The translations under genes and the position numbers were made by a program. A DNA stretch of 64,000 bases from Dipetalonema caudispina (taxonomy: Eukaryota > Nematoda > Chromadorea > Rhabditida > Onchocercidae): NCBI GenBank assembly GCA_013365325.1, contig JABVXV010000160.1, positions 62,001 to 126,000 of the forward strand, in the 5' to 3' direction. Shown here piece after piece: positions 52,612 through 64,000 of the stretch. The notes beneath the pieces are model-generated. The model was given only the letters and a program-made list of their open reading frames with translations. It ran no database searches and was not told where the DNA came from. Positions within the stretch are counted from its first letter, which is position 1, and each line of letters begins with the position of its first letter.

Positions 52612-55421
52612 TTACAAACCACTGCTTCGTTTGGACAGAATCTCCTGATGAAATGTGAAATGATCTTCAATAAATGATGCAATAAAAAAGTATGAGTGAT
52701 CATAGCCTTCCTGATATCTTATTTCGACTTGGATCTGAAAAACACTAGTTCATTTACCATGAGAAGAAACGTAAAGAAATAATATATTAAAATATAACAT
52801 AAAATCATTTCTCATAATATTCTGACATCATGAACTATATCATTTCTCATAATATATATTCGACCTTACAATAATGGGCACTTTAACCCAATATTTTTAT
52901 AAATATTTCTCTTATAAAAATGAAACTACAAATTCGTTTTTCAATTTAAAAAAAAGCTGATCCGTTTTTTTAAGCAACGAGAAGTAATTGCGCAAAAAAT
53001 ATGGAGATGATGAACCAGTGGATACCTTATCATTGTTGACGCTTTCCAATTTTTGTGGTAGCAGCTGTTCCTGGACCAAAAAATTATCTGCTGTACCTTG
53101 ATCGATCAATATTTTCCTTGGTTCTCCATCGTAACATTTAATTATTTCCAGAGAATCATAAGCTTCCCAATTTCCTTTCGACGGACCGAGATAGCCAAGG
53201 AATGCCTACAAAATTATCTTTACCACTTTGAAGTGCTATAAAAACTACAAGAACTATCATCATTATTTGTCATTTTCCACTCACACAATCAATGTAATGA
53301 GTTACGAATTATATTTTACTGAAACCTAGAGCAGGAAAACCTAGGTAACGTGAAAAACATAAAAAGGGAACGAAAAATTCTATTATCATCACAACCAAAA
53401 GGGATCTACTGCTCCTCATGTTTATGGTTGGTAAAACATAATGGAAAGCAATCTTCAGAAAACAGTTTCAAATGCAACATAAATCTCTTCTTAAAATTTC
53501 TTCCTGAATTTCTCCGGATTTCTAGGAAAATAATTCACAGAATCCTAGTGTTAATAAAAATTTAAACCTTCATACTTCTTTATTTTCCACATCTCAAAGA
53601 TATAATTCTTTATATGTTCGTATAATTGCACATGATTGATAATATCCTATTAATCAAATACTATTCATATTAAGAATAAACCTTTCTTCCCCACTTGCAA
53701 TTTATCGGGTTACAAATAGGGGCGAATGCTGAGATAGTTAAGAATTTTTCCGGATTTCTAAGACCGATTACTATTGCGCCATGACCGCCCATACTGTGTC
53801 CCATTATTCCCCATCGATGAGGGTCGCATTCGGCAAAATTCGTTCGCACTATATTAGGCAATTCATCTGCGATATATGTATACATTCGGTAATGCTCACT
53901 CCATTTTGGTTCCGTTGCATCAACATAAAATCCAGCACCTGAAAAAAATGCAGGGTTTATATAGCATTATCGTTTGAAAACAAATCTTTAAGAGCGAAGA
54001 AAAAACTTGGTCTTTTAATTTTAAAAAATAATTTTATTTCCGATGATTAAGTTGCGGAATTCTTGGAATTAAGGGAGAAAAATAAAATTTGCTGTGACTG
54101 GAAATTTTTTCGAAAACAAAAACCAATTAGTTATTTGCTGTTGACTGTTACTGCAATCGAGTAAACAAATTGTTGACAATTTGACTGAATATTTTAAAGC
54201 AAAAGGAAAAACCTTTGCCGAAATCCCAATCATCAGAATCACCAGGAATGTCCACACCTCTTGGACTAGTGTCTGCATTTACAACTACCATTCTGTACAT
54301 TGACGCAGCACGCTGAAAGCCACTTTTCTCGATAAAATTTGCTTCGGTACAGGTAAGACCTGAAGAACTTTACATTTTGTGGGATAAATTGATATGATGT
54401 CAAAAAGCTATTGCAAACTGCCAGCCAAAAAAATAGAATACCTTCTTTGCTTACAATAGAAGCAAAGTTTTCAATCCTAACTTTAACAAAGGTTTTTCTA
54501 CTTGCAATTAATATCAGGATTTTAATTTCAATTTAGGAAACTTTTCAGTTGGGACTGATTTCAATACCTTAACTATAACTAAATCGTTTTCTCTCCTAAT
54601 CTAAACTTCAACTGAACCGAATTTTCTAGCTAAATTTAATCTCCAAGTTGGCATATCTCTATGATAATTGTTATATCATAAACAGTACTATGCTGTTAGT
54701 TATTTAAGGCAACAAAGGCCCCATGACCCCATGAGTTAAAAGGAAGAATACATCTTAAAAGTACCATTTTCTGAATGTTTGACTTGGGAAACTAATGATA
54801 TACAAAACACCTCATGTACCAGTAACATGACTTACCTGAAAGGTACATCAAAACCGGTACTTTTTCATGAAGTCTTAAATCTGGTATGTAAATACCGAAT
54901 TTCATCGTACATTTTAGCGCGTTACTGCAAACACTGCTTTTAACAATACCAATCAAGTAAATGTGTTTGGTGGAAGTTGAAAAAAAAGGTTCACAATAAA
55001 ACTTATGTGAAATATTTCTAATCAATAATTCTCGGTGTCTTAATCTTTCTGGCTGGTTTTAACTTTGAAAAAAAATATCTAAAATTAACACTATAAAATT
55101 TTGAAGCGAATAGATTAGAAATAAATCGCTTCACTTTTAGTTTTCAAGTATAAATGCATGTTCAGATCGATTACTTTATGTATGTTTCACCAAAGTTTCT
55201 AAAAACTTGTACTTGTACTTCAAAAAAATCACAGTGGTCAACTTCCGAATCTCGTATCAAGTTCATGATTAGTCAACTAGCAACTTCCAATACATTAATG
55301 TCATTCTGTTATTTATCATCCTATTTTATCTACAACCAATAATATACCTGTAGTGCGAGAAGATTCGTTGATATCCGCCAAAACAACGAACTGATAACAA
55401 TTCCACCAGTTTAAAATCCAT
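52612..55421 (-). CDS. ESD: S-formylglutathione hydrolase / esterase D
   Basis: Minus-strand exons, 5' to 3': 55348-55421, 54836-54924, 54213-54359, 53682-53938, 53026-53205 and 52612-52734; all phases close to 289 aa, near the 282 aa of the human enzyme. It hydrolyses S-formylglutathione to glutathione and formate, the last step of glutathione-dependent formaldehyde removal, in the cytosol. It is an alpha/beta-hydrolase with visible nucleophile Ser152 in GHSMGG, probable acid Asp229 in [10 protein letters not shown] and His262 in [13 protein letters not shown]. Other family hallmarks are [14 protein letters not shown] at the N-terminus, [28 protein letters not shown] and [10 protein letters not shown]. 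The ATG at 55421 reads straight into RCFGG without a splice, which matches family length. The gene has a close downstream neighbour, TFIIS, on the same strand. Confidence 0.95.
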
Positions 55422-55529
55422 TACTGTTGCAGTAAGCTCATATCTCTGAACCAATAAACCCATAACAGAAATAAAAGTGATAACTAATGGAAGTAATCAA
55501 TTTCCCCCTATAATTCTTATCACTTATCT

Positions 55530-56000
55530 ACTTCTCACAGTTCTTATCAATCGTTATATCTCCTCATTCACAACTATCTTTTTATACTAATTTTTAGATG
55601 GATCAAAAAGTATTTCCTTATGATTGTTTAAACATCCCTTTAATTCTTAATGACATGCATACAATCCCTAGTAACCTCAACATCCTCACCTCTCTCAGTC
55701 TCACAACTATCATTCAATCATCTTTTCAATCTCTAACAGCACTCCCTTTCGCAATTCTTATCAATCTCTGCATCTCATCGCTAACACATACTCTTTTCAT
55801 CTTATTATCCTGATTTCCAATGATAGAAAGTTCTTTAACTAATGAACAACTCTTCATCTCTCCAATGTCTATCAATCGCTGCACCTTTCACTAACAAAGT
55901 TAAAAGTATAATTATTACTAATAATTATTATCTATTCATCTTTTCTTTTTCAATCCATAACAATACTATTACAATTCTCATCAATCTATAATTCTCTTTA
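55530..56000. repeat. CT-rich degenerate tandem repeat
   Basis: A motif like AATTCTTATCAATCTCTGCA recurs at about 55540, 55752, 55866 and 55974, each time followed by a C/T-rich stretch ending in ATCTCTT or CTTTCA. Spacing is irregular (about 110-210 bp). The bias to pyrimidine on the + strand is strong. Confidence 0.5.
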
Positions 56001-57279
56001 CCCAGTAATATTCTTTTTAAATTTTAATTCTTTTGCAAAATAAAATGGCAATGTCTCGTAATCAGTATTAAAGTACTTTCCTCTTGATTACCTATTATTT
56101 CCTGACTATAATCTCATATTTATTTTTATGTTTTTATTGAAAATCAAACAATATCAACAGTAGAGATTATTGAAATAGTACGGCCATTTATGTTTGATAA
56201 CTTTTAACTGTATCAATTGAAGTCCATGCTAATGTTCTATCCTTAATAACATTACTTATTCTTAATCACTGATATCACATCAATTACGTTATGTTGGTCC
56301 TTAGTCATTGATATCAAAGTTACAATTATTCAATTTGAAAAAATTTGCATGAAATGAAAATTTATAAAGAATAGAAATGACATAAATTTTGCTAAGTTCA
56401 AAAGATGTTAAATTATCGGTAGATGTATTATATCTGGTAAATTAACAGTGGAAATATTGAAATATTTGAAATTTGTATTTTGAATTCGAAAAAATCCGAG
56501 GATTGAAAATTGCTGGTCTCCTGAGAAAAGGATAAATTCCCAAACCTTAACATCTCATTAAATATTCAAAAGAAAACTTAAAGTTTGAATTTCACTAATA
56601 GTCATTGGGATTTACAAAATAATAGAATCAATGTATACCTCCTTTGTTTATCTGAACGAAAATCATTATTCGTTTGCATAGAAACTGTTCATTTTTTTAG
56701 AAATTGATTAATTTTTTGTAAAAGAATTTGTTATTGATAAACTGTTTCAAGTATAAAAAGAAAACATTCTAATATACGTTTATTTTATTTTATAAGAAGA
56801 AAATTATAAAATTGTGTTACATTGGATTATTCAGTCAATTTGTCTATCAATCAAAAAGTTAATCAATCGATCTTCATAAAATTCTATTGATGTAGTATGT
56901 TATTTAACCTGACGTGTAACATTTTTTAAATTCCCAGCGATGGTGCATATATTTCAATTTCTTGACACATTTCATACATTTCAAGTGTACAAATGACGTT
57001 TACAATAGATAGAAAAGATTCGACGTTATGCGTCAAATTTATTTGATAATTAAATGTTAACTTGAACATATCATCATTAAGCTATGTGACACATCAGCAT
57101 TCTATTTACTTGTTTAACAATCCATAAAGTTCACAAAATGCTAACTTAACTTTTTATTTTTCTTTAAGCAATGAAATGAACGGTGAGTCAATCTAAGGTA
57201 ATGTTTGCTTTCGAAAGAAGGCATTAAATTGTGGTATTAAATAATGGTTGAGAAGTTTACCCAAGCACACAACCTTCTC

Positions 57280-57680
57280 TTATATTCTTATTTATTTCAC
57301 TTGAAATTTCAACAATAATCAATTCCTTTCACTTTTCTATTTTGAAATGACTGCGTAGTACTCGGTAATTTTGCTTATCATCTTAGATTCATTGAATCTT
57401 TCGCAATTTTCTCTACAATGTTTATGTTAATTTATACAGTAATTTATAGTTCATCTATAGTTAATATGCATTTACAGCATCTTATTTATAATTACATTTA
57501 AAATTTCAGCAATAATCAGTTTCTTCTGTTTTTCTATTCCGGAATGATTGTAATAGGTTCATTTTGTACATCATTTTAGATTTATTGAATCTGTTACGAT
57601 TTTCTTTGCAGTTTCTACGATTATCACAAATTTTCCATATTATCTTGAACTTATTAAGTTTCCTAAATTTTCTTTTCAAT
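57280..57680. repeat. Diverged tandem duplication, about 195-bp period
   Basis: The block TTTCAACAATAATCA ... GATTCATTGAATCTTTCGCA at about 57307-57415 recurs as TTTCAGCAATAATCA ... GATTTATTGAATCTGTTACG at about 57504-57600. A third, weaker partial copy follows. It lies 300-650 bp before the start of the KCTD-like gene. Confidence 0.65.
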
Positions 57681-57950
57681 CTTTACGACAAATTATGGTA
57701 ATTGGAGTTTATCAATAACTAACACATAGCTGAATTTTATTAGCCATTGTGATAATGCCTTATGGTTCACGACCTCTACTTGCTGTCATAAAAGACAGAT
57801 AGACTATGTTAACTACAAAACATATTATATTTAAAATAAAACCAACTCTTTCTTCTTTTAATTTTAATTTCGCCTTAATTATAAACAAATGAAAATTTCC
57901 AGTTTAAAAGGTACCTGAAATAATTTGATCAAATTTAAGTTTAATCTTAC

Positions 57951-57981
57951 AATAGGTATGAGTAGCAAGTTAAATGGATAA
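57951..57981 (+). promoter_or_regulatory. Candidate trans-splice acceptor and overlapping uORF
   Basis: A 3' splice-like site (TTACAATAG, ending 57955) lies 18 nt before the KCTD-like ATG. Just after it, an ATG at 57958 opens a 7-codon frame that ends with TAA at 57979-57981, overlapping the main ATG at 57974 in another frame. Such a uORF could lower translation. The role is inferred. Confidence 0.3.
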
Positions 57982-60813
57982 ACGGTACATTGTTTTGGAT
58001 GTTGGCGGACGTTTGTTTAAAACGAAGGTAACAACACTTATTTCGATCGATGGTTCCTATTTTCAGCAATTGTTTACTGCGAAATGGGAACATTTATTGG
58101 ATTCGGTAATTTATTTTTTTAGAGAATCAAGTTTAAAATTCCTTTTATTGCAAAAAAGGATCAAAACTAATTATGGATTTAAAAATTAATGAAGTTAGAA
58201 AATGTTTCAATTAACTAAAATAACTCTAAAATCTCCAATATTTAAAATAATTCATATTCCAACAATTACTTCTCTTGTAATAATATTAATCTAATGTTCA
58301 ATTTCAAACAAAATCTTCCTATGCCTTATTTTCAAAGCTGAAAAAGACGCGGAAAGTAAATTAGGCAAAATTTGCCTCATTAATCAATTGTTGTAATCAA
58401 ATATTATCATCTAATCTTTGAAGACTGAAAAATCATAAAAATATTTCCGAACTTAAGTATTTTCTGTGATGAGTTAACAAAAAATCAATTAGTTTATAAT
58501 CATTTGCAATAAAATAAGTATAAATTTTCAGGATGGTCATTTATTTATCGATCGTAATAGCGATGCATTTCCAGTAGTTCTAGGTTATTTACGTCATGGA
58601 AAAAGCTATCCTTTGCCAGTTGATGATTATAAATTGAGTCTAATCATTTATGAAGCTCAATTTTACAAACTTCCTGAATTGGTTAAGACAGCTGAGAAAG
58701 TCCGATCTCATATGCAACGAAGTCTTAACCCATCAAGAGCATCGGTCACATCTAGTCGCTCAACAAGTGGGCATTATTCGGCGCAAAAATTCAAAAAAAT
58801 ATCCTTAGCAAAAGAAATGGCACCAAAACCAGTTTTGTCTATTCGTAAGATTTCCTATGGATTTAATTTAATTTCTGTATTTAAAAATTTTATGTTAATT
58901 GAATATTTTTCTCTCATATCTCTTATGCGACTCCAATTTTTTAATGCTTATACTTCTCAGCTTAATTTCAAACTTTTGAATTTCAACTCTTATACATCTA
59001 ATAGACAGGAGGAAAGAATTGAATAATTAACTTATTTGAATACTTAATTTGTTCATTATCATTGCCATTAACAAATAAAGAAATTAGCGAATGAAAATTA
59101 TCAATTATAACTTTGAGTTTTATGACGGAATTGATGAATAATTAGAACGTAATGTTGTGAAATTTATATTTTTTTATTCTATAATGACTGCATAATTTAA
59201 AGCAGTTATAGCAGCACCACTTTCGCATAAATCAATTAGCAACGATGAAACAATGATGAGACAATTCTCGAGAAAGCTGTTAAAAAAGCCCAACAAGGAT
59301 AAAACTAAAATTGGTTCACCGAATGAATTCAAGTAAATGAATTCAAGTATCTTGAATTTTGATTAACAGATAAAATTGGAATAAATAATAATTTTGTCCA
59401 TACTTATATCTTTATTGACATTATGACTATCATTTTGATGAATATCATTGCAAGTTTAAGTATAGTTAATGCAAAATGAATCATATTTTAATGTAGTAGT
59501 CTAAGGGAATAAGACTGCATGAAATCTCTCAGATATTCTAAATCAAATATTTTAAATATTAGGATATATTAGGATATGGATTATAAGATAATTAACTAAT
59601 TTCTGTAAATTATAAAATAATTTATTATTGTTCAGATTTGAATTATTAAATAAATTGTAATTTGTAATTTAGTGTTGCACATTTCTTGCTGAATAATTTT
59701 ACAAATTACATATAAAAAGTAATCGAAATTTATTTTTGGCCTACTCAGCATTCAATTTTGCATAATTATTGTTTGCAAGTTATAGCTTTTTCATATAATA
59801 GTTTGATAAATGAATAATTAAACAAATTGTTGAAAATTCAAATTAAAACAAACATTGAGGCATGTCGTACACATTGGACGAGAGGACAATGGTCACAAAA
59901 TTATAATTGATCATAGTACTAATGATCAAAAAACGCTAAAAACTATTGTGCAAGCTATTTATGATGAAATTTCTACGTTACCGGTATTTAAATTTCAAAT
60001 TTAAAGTTAATTTGGATGATTATTAGTTTAACATTCATAGGTATATTAAGTTTTCTTGTAATAAATACATGGATGCTTCACTGAACAAATTAATTCTAGC
60101 TCAATAAAGGGAGAAAATTTGGCTTAAGTAGCCACTGAGTGAATCATATAAGCTAGTGTCTAATTAGAGCTTAACGTGGTACCTATCCAAAGTGCCGAAC
60201 TCGAAAAATTTCTGAATTCAGAATTTGACCTGAAACATTTAAACTCCGTAATAATTGAGCAACCGCTTAAATTAATTAGTTAGTAGATGATGATCAGTGA
60301 AGTGATATATTTTGCTGATAAGGAATGACAAGTTACAAAAAATTTGATTATTCTAAATTTCTGCGTTATTTCAATTTAACATTAATTAAAATTTCCCAAT
60401 CATGATTTTCTCAGCAATACTAATGGCAAAATACAATTAATCACTGTTATTTAATGCTCCTTGATCATATCGCATCTTATCATTAAAATGAATCGATTCA
60501 CTGCTACTTATGAGCCATCAATTATCAATGATTAAGTAATCGCTTTATTAATTGTCACTTATCATTATAGATAATATATAGTTTGGTGGATGCCGATGAA
60601 CGTGAAAATTGCAGTGAATCGGTTGAAATCTTTTTTACCGGATCAACTATTCAAGCATGTCACAATGATATATCATCGCCATCTCGGAAATTATCAACCA
60701 GTTTACGAACCGGTTTTTATGATAATTGTTGTTATGAAATAGCGCGAAGTGATAAAACGGAAAATTTTCGCATTAAAGGGATAAAAAACAGCCCAATTGT
60801 TACTGACATATAA
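57974..60813 (+). CDS. BTB/T1-domain (KCTD-like) protein
   Basis: Exons 57974-58105, 58532-58844, 59206-59332, 59860-59983 and 60571-60813; phases close to 312 aa. Exon 3 could instead start at 59203, adding one codon. The N-terminal 105 residues form a K+ channel tetramerisation-type BTB domain: KRYIVLDVGGRLFKTKVTTL, DGHLFIDRNSDAFPVVLGYL, RHGKSYPLP and EAQFYKLPELV. No membrane segment follows, so it is a KCTD-type soluble protein and not a channel. KCTD proteins are often Cullin-3 adaptors or partners of signalling receptors; which applies here is unknown. A Ser-rich, basic linker precedes a C-terminal region containing HVVHIGREDNGHKIII and SLVDADERENCSESVEIFFT, which I do not recognise. AATAAA at 60892-60897 is a likely polyadenylation signal. 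Confidence 0.88.
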
Positions 60814-60891
60814 TTGATAATTAACTGACATGTTTGCTGTACTTTCCGATATAATGTAAATATAGCCTTATTGTTATGTAATTGTTAGAAC

Positions 60892-60897
60892 AATAAA
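60892..60897 (+). promoter_or_regulatory. Polyadenylation signal of KCTD-like gene
   Basis: AATAAA 79 nt after the stop codon at 60811-60813. Confidence 0.5.
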
Positions 60898-62604
60898 ATG
60901 TTATTTGTGCTGATATGAATGGGCATAAATAGGAATTTGACGATGAATAAATGCTGTTATTTTTAGTTCTTTTGTATTTTGTATTAACGACTTTGAATTT
61001 TACTTTCTTGTGTCTTTTTCAGTCATTTCATTCTTATCTTTCAATCTATTAATTAATCACTAAGTCTTTTAATTCTCTAATTATTTATATGTCTCCAATA
61101 AATTGAAAATGTAAATGACAAAAAAAGCAAATTTTTTGACTGAAATAACATTTTTGGATATTCTTAATTTGTTTGTCATTAATACTTCATGTTTCAGTGT
61201 AATAGTCCTTTTTAGGACTAAATCGAAAATTAATTGCATGCGTGCGAAACAACCGAGGGAAGTGAAAAAAAAAAAGTTTTATTTCGAAAGGTCGTCGAAA
61301 AGTGTTTTGAAATTGAAAACGTATAGTCGAAAAGAAATGAAATATTTTGCTTTGCAAATTTATGAAATGTATGTAAAATCCGAAAAGTTCTGAAGAAAAA
61401 ATTAGGAAATATTAGTAAAGCATATTTCTAAAAAATATTAAATCTCTCTTTTTAAATTTAAAGTTATTTTAATAATTTGAATCCTTTCAAAAAAAAAAAT
61501 TTCTGCATCCAAAAAGTGCAGAAAATCTTTTCCATTTTATCAAAAATATTTTTTAAAAAATTTGCGAAAAATTTTCTAAATTTTTCAAAATTAAATTGAA
61601 AAATTGTCCATCGTTGTAATATAAAATGATTCCAGACAGACTGTTTTTGGTCGTATCTGCAAAAATAAAATAAATTATGTAATGCATTTGTTAATGATAA
61701 TGATGAAATAATTATTATCTATTGAATAAAACTACTCTAAATATTGAAACGCGTTTTTTATTAATAGCAATACTTAGTTTTGATTGGGTACATTTGAATT
61801 TTTTGAACAAAAGTAATGTCAAAAATTCGAATAATGTCAAAGCTAACTTACCTGCTGCACTTTTGTTGATGAATTGTTTCCAAAATTGTTTGTAATATTT
61901 TGGGTAATTGTGTGTATTTATTGTTCATAAAAAGAGTCGTAAAACTTACCTTTTCTTAATATCGATAAATTACCTTCTCTTATTACTTATACTCTTACTC
62001 CTTATCAATTTCTTTATGCCTAATATATCATTAGTTCGCGTTTTTCTCTCTTCCCTACTGATGATATTATTAATTCAATTTTACGATTTGTTGAAATATC
62101 CTCATATTTTAATATAGATTACCTAAAGATAGATTTACATCAGTTGTTACTTAGAAACGTTCGAAATCCTAATAATTTATTTTCTCACTTCAAATGTTCT
62201 ATCCAAGGTGACCGTTCACTAACTCAACTGATTCACGTTTCACCTAAGCACGACTGTCCACATTCCAGTCGATTTTATTTGTGTTCATACTCTAATATTC
62301 CGCACTCTTATGTCAAACATTTTAACTAAGTTCGACCACTCACGTTTCAACTGAACTTATCTACATCCGAACCCTAATAATTTACGCTCTCATATCATTA
62401 CGTTGTACTCAAGTTCGACTGTTCATGGTTTCAGATGAATTTCGGAGTTCAAATCTCATATATCAGAGATCCTAATTATGGATGTTAATAGACTCGTCTA
62501 AATATGCCTGTGTTTGGATTAGACTTCAACGTCTAACTCACTTATTTACTTATTATTTCTATCTTATCTATCTCAAAGAACTATTTCGACTCTTTTAAAT
62601 TAGT
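60898..62604. other. Intergenic between convergent genes, no gene recognised
   Basis: Lies between the 3' ends of the KCTD-like gene (+) and the nuclear receptor gene (-). A 92-codon frame at 61115-61393 has no recognisable motif. A degenerate repeat at about 62160-62460 is listed separately. Confidence 0.5.
62160..62460. repeat. Degenerate tandem repeat downstream of nuclear receptor gene
   Basis: Three diverged units begin near 62166, 62290 and 62370. They share CCTAATAATTTA, a CTCTCATATCA-like stretch, AAGTTCGACTGTTCA and CACGTTTCAACTGAA. Spacing is irregular (about 124 and 80 bp). The block is less AT-rich than its surroundings. Confidence 0.5.
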
Positions 62605-63797
62605 TCATGTGAATTTAAAAAGAAGTATGTTTGCTATTGCATTGATATTATTTTCGTCTCGAAAAAAACCTTGCATATTGGAGACAGTAAGGAGCAGATA
62701 TGATATCCGAACAAGGAGATTTGGCCAATGTAATAGATCGATCGAATCGTCATCATGCATTTCGCTAATGCTTTGCAAACATTTCCATAATTCCACGTGT
62801 ACTTTGTCAATTTTTTCCTTCTAAAATCGATTAATTAATTTGAATTTAGAGTAGAATTGCTTCAATAATTCAAACATAACAATAATTTTTTCATCGGCAA
62901 AAAAAAAAATGCGAATTACTTGCCTCTGTGAAAATTTCAAAAAAAAAAATCACGGAAATCAAAAGTATTCCGTTTTTTCTTGTTCACAATTCTTTGTAAT
63001 TTGAATTAGTAAAGGAAGAAGAAATGATTTGATCATAGTTTAATTACAGCTTAGTAAGTATCACTAATAAAAGCTATATCGAATTTCAGTAATTTATTGC
63101 AATTAATCAAAATGCCAATTTTAATAATTTATAATATTAATGTGATAGTGATAGTATTAGCATGGCAATAGTGAAATTGACTACCTTCAAAATACTAAGG
63201 ATAATCAAATTAACTTACGCATTCCTTTACATTTTCGGGATTATAAATTAGCAAAGCTGATAACAAGGCCAATTGTCGATTGTCCAATTGCATGTAGTCA
63301 AAACTTGCAGCCAAGTTTATCAAATTTTCGAAAATTTTCGTCGTATTATCCAGTTCCGAATAATCACCTTTAGCGGCTATATAAGTTGTGTTATTAGCCA
63401 GCATTAAGCAGCGTTCTGCAGGATTGAATTCATGGATAATTTGTAGAATTTTTACTACTAGCCAACTTTTCATAATCATTTCCTCTTGTTCCAAAGAATT
63501 TAACTGAAAAATAAATCAACTGATTAAGTACAACCAATCATACTAATTAATACATATATTCATGCTTATTTGTAATGATCATTTTATTATATAACAATAA
63601 ATTTAAAGAGACGAAAGGCTTAATGATTTTTCTTCTATTCAAAATAATTTGAACTATAATTCGATCAGTAGTTGATGATTAAATTAACAAACACTATCGT
63701 AGATTTCGATTGTTTTGGCAAATTGTCGTATTTGTTGAATAACTAATGTAGTCAATTCAGATAATCGTTCTGACTTTATGTCTGATTTGAATTTATA
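62605..63797 (-). CDS. Nuclear hormone receptor, ligand-binding domain, 5' part off window
   Basis: Minus-strand exons, 5' to 3': 63693-63797, 63219-63503 and 62605-62820 (stop TGA); all junctions are phase 0, giving 201 codons. The sequence fits a nuclear receptor ligand-binding domain: ELTTLVIQQIRQFAKTIEIY (helix 3), EQEEMIMKSWLVVKILQII (helices 4-5), NRQLALLSALLIYNPENVKE (helices 7-8) and [20 protein letters not shown] (helices 9-10). The DNA-binding zinc fingers would be further 5', beyond the right edge. These receptors are ligand-regulated transcription factors; the subfamily is not resolved. The C-terminus ends NILLFKFT soon after helix 10-11, with no clear AF-2 activation helix. The donor after 63693 is weak (GTTTGT). 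I see no convincing further exon between 63798 and 64000. Confidence 0.8.
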
Positions 63798-64000
63798 CTA
63801 AAAAAAACGAAAAAATTATCAGTTAAAAGTGTGAGAAATGCATTGAATAAGATAATAGCAGTATGATAATAAAAAAACCAGAAAGTTTACTTGCTAAGAC
63901 TACTGTCAAAGTTTATTTTTTCTCTAAATTGATAGAATTATAGTATTTGTGATGTAATTTCTATAAATAATAATGAAGTTTGAAATCTAAGGAAAGATAA

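Larger units (their letters stand above)
55422..57950. other. Divergent intergenic region between esterase D and KCTD-like gene
   Basis: Both flanking genes point away from this region, so it should hold both promoters. Two degenerate tandem-repeat blocks fill much of it (listed separately). No coding exon is recognised; the frame at 55598-55813 is part of a CT-rich repeat. Confidence 0.6.

Noticed and set aside
54925..55025. Esterase D exon extended upstream to an ATG at 55025
   Set aside because: The acceptor TTTGCAG before 54924 joins in phase 2 to an exon carrying the conserved RCFGGYQR start.

Overview
This window looks like nuclear DNA of an AT-rich nematode, most like a filarial or other clade III worm. 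It is an inference from three things: genes split into many short exons by long AT-rich introns with TTTTCAG-like acceptors; a carboxypeptidase ending in a ShKT domain; and the gene families present. No species marker is visible. Exon models were built by hand by matching splice sites, reading phase and protein-family motifs. Four are complete with every phase closing: a carboxypeptidase, TFIIS, an esterase and a KCTD-like protein.

Layout, left to right. (1) 30-2625 (+): 3' half of an M14 zinc carboxypeptidase whose start lies off the left edge. (2) 2626-16297: gene-poor, with simple repeats, a 50-bp minisatellite and a perfect 20-bp hairpin. (3) 16298-24201 (+): a complete paralogue, signal peptide + propeptide + M14 domain + C-terminal ShKT, 14 exons, 589 aa. 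(4) 24202-30682: mostly non-coding, with traces of a small minus-strand gene near 27.4-28.1 kb. (5) 30683-39977 (-): a large BPI/LBP/CETP-family lipid-binding protein, 13 or 14 exons, with an acidic insert in its C-terminal lobe that holds a furin-type RRKR site. (6) 39978-47869: gene-poor. (7) 47870-51843 (-): transcription elongation factor TFIIS, 8 exons, 310 aa. (8) 52612-55421 (-): S-formylglutathione hydrolase / esterase D, 6 exons, 289 aa. (9) 55422-57973: divergent intergenic region built partly of degenerate tandem repeats. (10) 57974-60813 (+): a BTB/T1 (KCTD-like) protein, 5 exons, 312 aa. (11) 60814-62604: non-coding, with another degenerate repeat. (12) 62605-63797 (-): last three visible exons of a nuclear hormone receptor ligand-binding domain; the gene continues off the right edge.

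The genes do not form one pathway. The two carboxypeptidases are tandem paralogues with the same intron phases and probably act outside the cell. The BPI-like protein is also likely secreted. TFIIS and esterase D are housekeeping genes on one strand 768 bp apart, so co-transcription with trans-splicing is possible but not shown. I found no tRNA, rRNA, CRISPR array or autonomous transposon. The most unusual items are the RRKR site in the BPI-like protein, the GC splice donor in the first carboxypeptidase, and the unresolved small gene at 27.4-28.1 kb.
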